Origin: Bombus terrestris
Lineage: Eukaryota > Arthropoda > Insecta > Hymenoptera > Apidae
Reading direction: 5' to 3'
DNA: 64,000 bases
Assembly: GCF_910591885.1 (NCBI RefSeq)
Contig: NW_025963551.1
Location: 2,356,001 to 2,420,000 of the forward strand
The translations under genes were made by a program, and so were the position numbers. How positions within the stretch are numbered: the stretch's first letter is position 1; each line of letters opens with the position of its first letter. Below the pieces are notes generated by a model, which was given only the letters and a program-made list of their open reading frames with translations, made no database searches and was not told where the DNA came from. Shown here piece by piece: positions 48,806 to 60,000 of this stretch.

Positions 48806-51337
48806 ATTTGAAGTTAGTCCCCTCCTTGTCGGATAACGAAAGCAAGAGGGATTGGTTTTAGGTTAGGCTATAGTTATCGGGCGAGCACAGGGAGCGAGGG
48901 ACGCGTAAGGGTGTGTCACAAACCAACGGTTTGTCACATAGGGTCATTGAAATATTCGCACCAGCCCCAGGAGCCGGAAGTCTTTATCGAATTGCCTACT
49001 GACAAAAGTTTACAGATTATCAATAGTTTTACATTAATAGTAATATTTCCACATAGTCCGGTGCAACGTAAGGTCCGAAATCGCTGATAAATTGAGGTAA
49101 TAACAGGAAATATATGCAAGGCAATATAAGGTATATGTATAGCTTGGAAATTGTTATCGTTGCTCGATCGCTCCGCTCGCTTGTAAGAATCTAGTCCAAC
49201 CTCACAACCGATCCGACACGTTCGCAAATTTGAAATTAGTCGCCTCCCTATCGGATAACGAACGCAAGAGGGATTGGTCTTAGGTTAGGCTATAGTTATC
49301 TGGCGAGCACAGGGAGCGAGGGACGCGTAAGGGTGTGTCACAAACCAACGGTTTGTCACATAGGGTCATTGAAATATTCGCACCAGCCCCAGGAGCCGGA
49401 AGTCTTTATCGAATTGCCTACAGACAAAAGTTTACAGTATATCAATATTTGTACATAAATAGTAATATTTTCACACAGTACAGTGCAACGTGAGGTCCGA
49501 AATCGCTGACAAATTGAGGTAATAACAGGAAATATATGCAAGGCAATATAAGATATATGTATAGCTTGGAAATTGTAATCGTTGCTCGCTCGCTCCGCTC
49601 GCTCGTAAGAATCTAGTCCAACCTCCCAACCGATCCGACACGTTCGCAAATTTGAAATTAGTCCCCTGCTTATCGAATGGCGAACGTAAGAGATATTGGT
49701 TTTAGGTTAGGCTATAGTTTTCAAGCGAGCGCAGCGAACGAGGGTCGCGTAAAGGTGTGTCACAAACCAACGGTTTGGCACTTAGGGACATTGAAATATT
49801 CGCACCAGCCCGAGGAGTCGGAAGTCTTTATCGCGTTGCCTACTGACAAAAGTTTACAGTTTATCAATAGTTTTACATAAATAGTAATATTTTCACACAG
49901 TACAATGCAACGTGAGGTCCGAAATCGCTGACAAATTGAGGTAATAATAGGAAATATATGCAGGACAATATAAGATATATGTATAGCTTGGAAATTGTAA
50001 TCGTTGATCACTCGCTCCCCTCGCTCGTAAGAATCTAGTGCAACCTCACAACCGATCCGACACGTTCGCAAATTTGAAATTAGTCGCCTCCTTATCGGAT
50101 AACGAAAGCATGAGGGATAGGTTTTAGGTTAGGCTATAGTTATCGGGCGAGCACAGGGAGCGAGGGACGCGTAAGGGTGTGTCACAATCCAACGGTTTGT
50201 CACATAGGGTCATTGAAATATTCGCCCCAGCCCCAGGAGCCGGAAGTCTTTATCGAATTGCCTACTGACAAAAGTTTACAGTTTATCAATAGTTTTACAT
50301 TAATAGTAATATTTCCACATAGTCCGGTGCAACGTAAGGTCCGAAATCGCTGACAAATTGAGGTAATAACAGGAAATATATGCAAGGCAATATAAGGTAT
50401 ATGTATAGCTTGGAAATTGTAATCGTTGATCGCTCGCTCCCCTCGCTCGTAAGAATCTAGTGCAACCGAACAACCGATCCGACACGTTCGCAAATTTGAA
50501 ATTAGTCGCCTCCTTATCGGATAACGAACGCAAGAGGGATAGGTTTTAGGTTAGGCTATAGTTATCGATCGAGCGCAGCGAGCGAGGGACGCATAAAGGT
50601 GTGTCACAAATCATCGGTATGGCACATAGGGACATTGAAATATTCGCACCTGCCCGAGGAGTAGGAAGTCTTTATCGAGTTGCCTACTGACAAAAGTTTA
50701 CAGTTTATCAATAGTTTTACATAAATAGTAATATTTTCACACAGTACAATGCAACGTGAGGTCCGAAATCGCTGACAAATTAAGATAATAACAGGAAATA
50801 TATGCACGGCACCATAAGGTATATGTATAGCTTGGAAATTGTTATCGTTGCTCGATCGCTGCGCTCGCTTGTAAGAATCTAGTCCAACCTCACAACCGAT
50901 CCGACACGTTCGCAAATTTGAAATTAGTCGCCTCCTTATCGGATAACTAACGCAAGAGGGATTGGTCTTAGGTTAGGCTATAGTTATCGGGCGAGCACAG
51001 GGAGCGAGGGTCGCGTAAAGGTGTGTCACAAACCAACGGTTTGGCACTTAGGGACATTGAAATATTCGCACCAGCCCGAGGAGTCGGAAGTCTTTATCGC
51101 GTTGCCTACTGACAAAAGTTTACAGTTTATCAATAGTTTTACATAAATAGTAATATTTCCACATAGTACGGTGCAACGTAAGGTCCGAAATCGCTGACAA
51201 ATTGAGGTAATAACAGGAAATATATGCAAGGCAATATAAGGTATATGTATAGCTTGGAAATTGTAATCGTTGCTCGCTCGCTCCGCTCGCTCGTAAGAAT
51301 CTAGTCCAACCTCACAACCGATCCGACACGTTCGCAA
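48806..51337. repeat. HOR copy 5, six monomers (2532 bp)
   Basis: Units are M2 (49227), an M3 variant (49649), a unit with GATCACTCGCTCC (50071), an M2/M6 chimera (50493), an M7 variant lacking the extra T (50915) and an M1-like unit reading ATCCGACACG (51337). M4 and M5 are replaced. The chimera has AGTCCGGTG at its left and GCAACCGAACAACC at its right, and recurs at the right edge of the window. Confidence 0.83.
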
Positions 51338-52574
51338 ATTTGAAGTTAGTCCCCTCCTTGTCGGATAACGAAAGCAAGAGGGATTGGTTTTAGGTTAGGC
51401 TATAGTTATCGGGCGAGCACAGGGAGCGAGGGACGCGTAAGGGTGTGTCACAAACCAACGGTTTGTCACATAGGGTCATTGAAATATTCGCACCAGCCCC
51501 AGGAGCCGGAAGTCTTTGTCGAATTGCCTACTGACAAAAGTTTACAGTTTATCAATAGTTTTACATTAATAGTAATATTTCCACATAGTCCGGTGCAACG
51601 TAAGGTCCGAAATCGCTGACAAATTGAGGTAATAACAGGAAATATATGCAAGGCAATATAAGGTATATGTATAGCTTGGAAATTGTTATCGTTGCTCGAT
51701 CGCTCCGCTCGCTTGTAAGAATCTAGTCCAACCTCACAACCGATCCGACACGTTCGCAAATTTGAAATTAGTCGCCTCCCTATCGGATAACGAACGCAAG
51801 AGGGATTGGTGTTAGGTTAGGCTATAGTTATCTGGCGAGCACAGGGAGCGAGGGACGCGTAAGGGTGTGTCACAAACCAACGGTTTGTCACATAGGGTCA
51901 TTGAAATATTCGCACCAGCCCCAGGAGCCGGAAGTCTTTATCGAATTGCCTACAGACAAAAGTTTACAGTATATCAATATTTGTACATAAATAGTAATAT
52001 TTTCACACAGTACAGTGCAACGTGAGGTCCGAAATCGCTGACAAATTGAGGTAATAACAGGAAATATATGCAAGGCAATATAAGATATATGTATAGCTTG
52101 GAAATTGTAATCGTTGCTCGCTCGCTCCGCTCGCTCGTAAGAATCTAGTCCAACCTCCCAACCGATCCGACACGTTCGCAAATTTGAAATTAGTCCCCTG
52201 CTTATCGAATGGCGAACGTAAGAGATATTGGTTTTAGGTTAGGCTATAGTTTTCAAGCGAGCGCAGCGAGCGAGGGTCGCGTAAAGGTGTGTCACAAACC
52301 AACGGTTTGGCACTTAGGGACATTGAAATATTCGCACCAGCCCGAGGAGTCGGAAGTCTTTATCGCGTTGCCTACTGACAAAAGTTTACAGTTTATCAAT
52401 AGTTTTACATAAATAGTAATATTTTCACACAGTACAATGCAACGTGAGGTCCGAAATCGCTGATAAATTGAGGTAATAATAGCAAATATATGCAGGACAA
52501 TATAAGATATATGTATAGCTTGGAAATTGTAATCGTTGACCACTCGCTCCCCTCGCTCGTAAGAATCTAGTGCA
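51338..52574. repeat. Start of a further HOR copy, then switch to another family
   Basis: Nearly three units that match 48806-50040 at a 2532-bp offset: M2 (51759), the M3 variant (52181) and a GATCACTCGCTC-type unit, here GACCACTCGCTC (52603). After about 52575 the sequence enters the 2534-bp HOR that follows. Satellite only. Confidence 0.82.
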
Positions 52575-53448
52575 ACCTCACAACCGATCCGACACGTTCG
52601 CAAATTTGAAATTAGTCGCCTCCTTATCGGATAACGAACGCAAGAGGGATAGGTTTTAGGTTAGGCTATAGTTATCGATCGAGCGCAGCGAGCGAGGGAC
52701 GCATAAAGGTGTGTCACAAATCATCGGTTTGGCAGATAGGGACATTGAAATATTCGCACCTGCCCGAGGAGTAGGAAGTCTTTATCGAGTTGCCTACTGA
52801 CAAAAGTTTGCAGTGTATCAATAGTTTTACATAAATAGTAATATTTCCACATAGTACAGTTGCAACGTGAGGTCCGAAATCGCTGACAAATTAAGGTAAT
52901 AACAGGAAATATATGCACGGCACCATAAGGTATATGTATAGCTTGGAAATTGTAATCGTTCCTCGCTCGCTCCGCTCGCTCGTAAGAATCTAGTCCAACC
53001 TCACAACCGATCCGACACGTACGCAAATTTGAAGTTAGTCCCCTCCTTCTCGGATAACGAAAGCAAGAGGGATTGGTTTTAGGTTAGGCTATAGTTATCG
53101 GGCGAGCACAGGGAGCGAGGGACGCGTAAGGGTGTGTCACAAACCAACGGTTTGTCACATAGGGTCATTGAAATATTCGCACCAGCCCCAGGAGCCGGAA
53201 GTCTTTATCGAATTGCGTACTGACAAAAGTTTACAGTATATCAATATTTGTACATAAATAGTAATATTTTCACACAGTACAATGCAACGTGAGGTCCGAA
53301 ATCGCTGACAAATTGAGGTAATAATAGGAAATATATGCAGGACAATATAAGATATATGTATAGCTTGGAAATTGTAATCGTTGATCACTCGCTCCCCTCG
53401 CTCGTAAGAATCTAGTCCAACCTCACAACCGATCCGACACGTTCGCAA

Positions 53449-53870
53449 ATTTGAAATTAGTCGCCTCCTTATCGGATAACGAACGCAAGAGGGATTGGTT
53501 TTAGGTTAGGCTATAGTTATCGGGCGAGCACAGGGAGCGAGGGACGCGTAAGGGTGTGTCACAAACCAACGGTTTGTCACATAGGGTCATTGAAATATTC
53601 GCACCAGCCCCAGGAGCCGGAAGTCTTTATCGAATTGCCTACTGACAAAAGTTTACAGTATATCAATATTTGTACATAAATAGTAATATTTTCACACAGT
53701 ACAGTGCAACGTGAGGTCCGAAATCGCTGACAAATTGAGGTAATAACAGGAAATATATGCAAGGCAATATAAGGTATATGTATAGCTTGGAAATTGTAAT
53801 CGTTGCTCGCTCGCTCCGCTCGCTCGTAAGAATCTAGTGCAACCTCACAACCGATGCGACACGTTCGCAA
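53449..53870. repeat. Representative 422-bp monomer and its internal map
   Basis: In order along the plus strand this unit holds: an A+G-rich stretch with the doubled TTAGG motif; a GC-rich right arm containing GGCGAGCACAGGGAGCGAGG; the hairpin around CAAACCAACGGTTTG; a short block reading CATAGGGTCATTGAAATATT; an A+T-rich middle (TTTACAGTATATCAATATTT, then AAATAGTAATATTTTCACAC); a second AT-rich stretch ending in TATATGTATAGCTTGGAAAT; the GC-rich left arm of CGCTC units; and the nearly invariant box ending in the CAAATTTG palindrome. A hand count of a neighbouring 420-bp stretch (53581-54000) gives 182 G+C (43%), with about 25 CpG per unit. Different monomers carry different alleles at the hairpin, the middle and both arms, while the box hardly changes. 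Confidence 0.9.
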
Positions 53871-53978
53871 ATTTGAAATTAGTCGCCTCCTTATCGGATA
53901 ACGAAAGCAAGAGGGATTGGTTTTAGGTTAGGCTATAGTTATCGGGCGAGCACAGGGAGCGAGGGACGCGTAAGGGTG

Positions 53979-54003
53979 TGTCACAAACCAACGGTTTGTC
54001 ACA
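53979..54003. repeat. Short hairpin in the monomer (AAC loop)
   Basis: TGTCACAAACC at 53979-53989 can pair with GGTTTGTCACA at 53993-54003 across the loop AAC (53990-53992). It gives seven consecutive pairs, one C-C mismatch, then three more. In monomers reading CCAACGGTTTGGCAC the stem is shorter. In those reading AAATCATCGGTTT the loop becomes ATC and one C-G pair becomes T-G, so a weaker stem remains. This is the site where monomer types differ most clearly. Confidence 0.8.
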
Positions 54004-57000
54004 TAGGGTCATTGAAATATTCGCACCAGCCCCAGGAGCCGGAAGTCTTTATCGAATTGCCTACAGACAAAAGTTTACAGTATATCAATATTTGTACATA
54101 AATAGTAATATTTTCACACAGTACAGTGCAACGTGAGGTCCGAAATCGCTGACAAATTGAGGTAATAACAGGAAATATATGCAAGGCAATATAAGGTATA
54201 TGTATAGCTTGGAAATTGTAATCGTTGCTCGCTCGCTCCGCTCGCTCATAAGAATCTAGTCCAACCTCCCAACCGATCCGACACGTTCGCAAATTTGAAA
54301 TTAGTCCCCTGCTTATCGAATGGCGAACGTAAGAGATATTGGTTTTAGGTTAGGCTATAGTTTTCAAGCGAGCGCAGCGAGCGAGGGTCGCGTAAAGGTG
54401 TGTCACAAACCAACGGTTTGGCACTTAGGGACATTGAAATATTCGCACCAGCCCGAGGAGTCGGAAGTCTTTATCGCGTTGCCTACTGACAAAAGTTTAC
54501 AGTTTATCAATAGTTTTACATAAATTGTAATATTTTCACACAGTACAATGCAACGTGAGGTCCGAAATCGCTGACAAATTGAGGTAATAATAGGAAATAT
54601 ATGCAGGACAATATAAGATATATGTATAGCTTGGAAATTGTAATCGTTGATCACTCGCTCCCCTCGCTCGTAAGAATCTAGTGCAACCTCACAACCGATC
54701 CGACACGTTCGCAAATTTGAAATTAGTCGCCTCCTTATCGGATAACGAACGCAAGAGGGATAGGTTTTAGGTTAGGCTATAGTTATCGATCGAGCGCAGC
54801 GAGAGAGGGACGCATAAAGGTGTGTCACAAATCATCGGTTTGGCAGATAGGGACATTGAAATATTCGCACCTGCCCGAGGAGTAGGAAGTCTTTATCGAG
54901 TTGCCTACTGACAAAAGTTTACAGTTTATCAATAGTTTTACATAAATAGTAATATTTCCACATAGTACAGTTGCAACGTGAGGTCCGAAATCGCTGACAA
55001 ATTAAGGTAATAACAGGAAATATATGCACGGCACCATAAGGTATATGTATAGCTTGGAAATTGTTATCGTTGCTCGATCGCTCCGCTCGCTTGTAAGAAT
55101 CTAGTCCAACCTCACAACCGATCCGACACGTTCGCAAATTTGAAATTAGTCGCCTCCTTATCGGATAACGAACGCAAGAGGGATAGGTTTTAGGTTAGGC
55201 TATAGTTATCGATCGAGCGCAGCGAGCGAGGGACGCATAAAGGTGTGTCACAAATCATCGGTTTGGCAGATAGGGACATTGAAATATTCGCACCTGCCCG
55301 AGGAGTAGGAAGTCTTTATCGAGTTGCCTACTGACAAAAGTTTGCAGTGTATCAATAGTTTTACATAAATAGTAATATTTCCACATAGTACAGTTGCAAC
55401 GTGAGGTCCGAAATCGCTGACAAATTAAGGTAATAACAGGAAATATATGCACGGCACCATAAGGTATATGTATAGCTTGGAAATTGTAATCGTTCCTCGC
55501 TCGCTCCGCTCGCTCGTAAGAATCTAGTCCAACCTCACAACCGATCCGACACGTACGCAAATTTGAAGTTAGTCCCCTCCTTCTCGGATAACGAAAGCAA
55601 GAGGGATTGGTTTTAGGTTAGGCTATAGTTATCGGGCGAGCACAGGGAGCGAGGGACGCGTAAGGGTGTGTCACAAACCAACGGTTTGTCACATAGGGTC
55701 ATTGAAATATTCGCACCAGCCCCAGGAGCCGGAAGTCTTTATCGAATTGCGTACTGACAAAAGTTTACAGTATATCAATATTTGTACATAAATAGTAATA
55801 TTTTCACACAGTACAATGCAACGTGAGGTCCGAAATCGCTGACAAATTGAGGTAATAATAGGAAATATATGCAGGACAATATAAGATATATGTATAGCTT
55901 GGAAATTGTAATCGTTGATCACTCGCTCCCCTCGCTCGTAAGAATCTAGTCCAACCTCACAACCGATCCGACACGTTCGCAAATTTGAAATTAGTCGCCT
56001 CCTTATCGGATAACGAACGCAAGAGGGATTGGTTTTAGGTTAGGCTATAGTTATCGGGCGAGCACAGGGAGCGAGGGACGCGTAAGGGTGTGTCACAAAC
56101 CAACGGTTTGTCACATAGGGTCATTGAAATATTCGCACCAGCCCCAGGAGCCGGAAGTCTTTATCGAATTGCCTACAGACAAAAGTTTACAGTATATCAA
56201 TATTTGTACATAAATAGTAATATTTTCACACAGTACAGTGCAACGTGAGGTCCGAAATCGCTGACAAATTGAGGTAATAACAGGAAATATATGCAAGGCA
56301 ATATAAGGTATATGTATAGCTTGGAAATTGTAATCGTTGCTCGCTCGCTCCGCTCGCTCGTAAGAATCTAGTGCAACCTCACAACCGATGCGACACGTTC
56401 GCAAATTTGAAATTAGTCGCCTCCTTATCGGATAACGAAAGCAAGAGGGATTGGTTTTAGGTTAGGCTATAGTTATCGGGCGAGCACAGGGAGCGAGGGA
56501 CGCGTAAGGGTGTGTCACAAACCAACGGTTTGTCACATAGGGTCATTGAAATATTCGCACCAGCCCCAGGAGCCGGAAGTCTTTATCGAATTGCCTACAG
56601 ACAAAAGTTTACAGTATATCAATATTTGTACATAAATAGTAATATTTTCACACAGTACAGTGCAACGTGAGGTCCGAAATCGCTGACAAATTGAGGTAAT
56701 AACAGGAAATATATGCAAGGCAATATAAGGTATATGTATAGCTTGGAAATTGTAATCGTTGCTCGCTCGCTCCGCTCGCTCATAAGAATCTAGTCCAACC
56801 TCCCAACCGATCCGACACGTTCGCAAATTTGAAATTAGTCCCCTGCTTATCGAATGGCGAACGTAAGAGATATTGGTTTTAGGTTAGGCTATAGTTTTCA
56901 AGCGAGCGCAGCGAGCGAGGGTCGCGTAAAGGTGTGTCACAAACCAACGGTTTGGCACTTAGGGACATTGAAATATTCGCACCAGCCCGAGGAGTCGGAA

Positions 57001-57089
57001 GTCTTTATCGCGTTGCCTACTGACAAAAGTTTACAGTTTATCAATAGTTTTACATAAATTGTAATATTTTCACACAGTACAATGCAACG

Positions 57090-60000
57090 TGAGGTCCGAA
57101 ATCGCTGACAAATTGAGGTAATAATAGGAAATATATGCAGGACAATATAAGATATATGTATAGCTTGGAAATTGTAATCGTTGATCACTCGCTCCCCTCG
57201 CTCGTAAGAATCTAGTGCAACCTCACAACCGATCCGACACGTTCGCAAATTTGAAATTAGTCGCCTCCTTATCGGATAACGAACGCAAGAGGGATAGGTT
57301 TTAGGTTAGGCTATAGTTATCGATCGAGCGCAGCGAGAGAGGGACGCATAAAGGTGTGTCACAAATCATCGGTTTGGCAGATAGGGACATTGAAATATTC
57401 GCACCTGCCCGAGGAGTAGGAAGTCTTTATCGAGTTGCCTACTGACAAAAGTTTACAGTTTATCAATAGTTTTACATAAATAGTAATATTTCCACATAGT
57501 ACAGTTGCAACGTGAGGTCCGAAATCGCTGACAAATTAAGGTAATAACAGGAAATATATGCACGGCACCATAAGGTATATGTATAGCTTGGAAATTGTTA
57601 TCGTTGCTCGATCGCTCCGCTCGCTTGTAAGAATCTAGTCCAACCTCACAACCGATCCGACACGTTCGCAAATTTGAAATTAGTCGCCTCCTTATCGGAT
57701 AACGAACGCAAGAGGGATTGGTCTTAAGTTAGGCTATAGTTATCGGGCGAGCACAGGGAGCGAGGGACGCGTAAGGGTGTGTCACAAACCAACGGTTTGT
57801 CACATAGGGTCATTGAAATATTCGCACCAGCCCCAGGAGCCGGAAGTCTTTATCGAATTGCCTACAGACAAAAGTTTACAGTATATCAATATTTGTACAT
57901 AAATAGTAATATTTTCACACAGTACAGTGCAACGTGAGGTCCGAAATCGCTGACAAATTGAGGTAATAACAGGAAATATATGCAAGGCAATATAAGGTAT
58001 ATGTATAGCTTGGAAATTGTAATCGTTGCTCGCTCGCTCCGCTCGCTCGTAAGAATCTAGTCCAACCTCCCAACCGATCCGGCACGTTCGCAAATTTGAA
58101 ATTAGTCCCCTGCTTATCGAATGGCGAACGTAAGAGATATTGGTTTTAGGTTAGGCTATAGTTTTCAAGCGAGCGCAGCGAGCGAGGGTCGCGTAAAGGT
58201 GTGTCACAAACCAACGGTTTGGCACTTAGGGACATTGAAATATTCGCACCAGCCCGAGGAGTCGGAAGTCTTTATCGCGTTGCCTACTGACTAAAGTTTA
58301 CAGTTTATCAATAGTTTTACATAAATAGTAATATTTTCACACAGTACAATGCAACGTGATGTCCGAAATCGCTGACAAATTGAGGTAATAATAGGAAATA
58401 TATGCAGGACAATATAAGATATATGTATAGCTTGGAAATTGTAATCGTTGATCACTCGCTCCCCTCGCTCGTAAGAATCTAGTGCAACCTCACAACCGAT
58501 CTGACACGTTCGCAAATTTGAAATTAGTCGCCTCCTTATCGGATAACGAACGCAAGAGGGATAGGTTTTAGGTTAGGCTATAGTTATCGATCGAGCGCAG
58601 CGAGCGAGGGACGCATAAAGGTGTGACACAAATCATCGGTTTGGCACATAGGGACGTTGAAATATTCGCACCTGCCCGAGGAGTAGGAAGTCTTTATCGA
58701 GTTGCCTACTGACAAATGTTTACAGTTTATCAATAGTTTTACATAAATAGTAATATTTCCACATAGTACAGTTGCAACGTGAGGTCCGAAATCGCTGACA
58801 AATTAAGGTAATAACAGGAAATATATGCACGGCACCATAAGGTATATGTATAGCTTGGAAATTGTAATCGTTGATCATTCGCTCCCCTCGCTCGTAAGAA
58901 TCTAGTGCAACCTCACAACCGATCCGACACGTTCGCAAATTTGAAATTAGTCGCCTCCTTATCGGATAACGAACGCAAGAGGGATTGGTCTTAGGTTAGG
59001 CTATAGTTATCGGGCGAGCACAGGGAGCGAGGGACGCGTAAGGGTGTGTCACAAACCAACGGTTTGTCACATAGGGTCATTGAAATATTCGCACCAGCCC
59101 CAGGAGCCGGAAGTCTTTATCGAATTGCCTAGAGACAAAAGTTTACAGTATATCAATATTTGTACATAAATAGTAATATTTTCACACAGTACAGTGCAAC
59201 GTGAGGTCCGAAATCGCTGACAAATTGAGGTAATAATAGGAAATATATGCAGGACAATATAAGATATATGTATAGCTTGGAAATTGTAATCGTTGATCAC
59301 TCGCTCCCCTCGCTCGTAAGAATCTAGTGCAACCTCACAACCGATCCGACACGTTCGCAAATTTGAAATTAGTCGCCTCCTTATCGGATAACGAACGCAA
59401 GAGGGATAGGTTTTAGGTTAGGCTATAGTTATCGATCGAGCGCAGCGAGCGAGGGACGCATAAAGGTGTGTCACAAATCATCGGTTTGGCAGATAGGGAC
59501 ATTGAAATATTCGCACCTGCCCGAGGAGTAGGAAGTCTTTATCGCGTTGCCTACTGACAAAAGTTTACAGTTTATCAATAGTTTTACATAAATAGTAATA
59601 TTTCCACATAGTACAGTTGCAACGTGAGGTCCGAAATCGCTGACAAATTAAGGTAATAACAGGAAATATATGCACGGCACCATAAGGTATATGTATAGCT
59701 TGGAAATTGTTATCGTTGCTCGATCGCTCCGCTCGCTTGTAAGAATCTAGTCCAACCTCACAACCGATCCGACACGTTCGCAAATTTGAAATTAGTCGCC
59801 TCCTTATCGGATAACGAACGCAAGAGGGATTGGTCTTAAGTTAGGCTATAGTTATCGGGCGAGCACAGGGAGCGAGGGACGCGTAAGGGTGTGTCACAAA
59901 CCAACGGTTTATCACATAGGGTCATTGAAATATTCGCACCAGCCCCAGGAGCCGGAAGTCTTTATCGAATTGCCTACAGACAAAAGTTTACAGTATATCA

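Larger units (their letters stand above)
52575..57715. repeat. Six-monomer HOR of 2534 bp, two copies in tandem
   Basis: 52575-55108 is followed by 55109-57642, and similarity continues to about 57715. Both copies share many rare variants: GTTTGCAGTGTATCAATAG, CGTTCCTCGCTCG, CACGTACGCAAATTTG, CCTTCTCGG, CCGATGCGACACG, GCTCGCTCATAAG, ACATAAATTGTAATATT and CAGCGAGAGAGGG. By eye I saw essentially one difference, CTACTGAC (53639) against CTACAGAC (56173). This is the most nearly identical large duplication in the window. The two copies should be confirmed in long reads, since such identity can also come from assembly. Confidence 0.88.
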
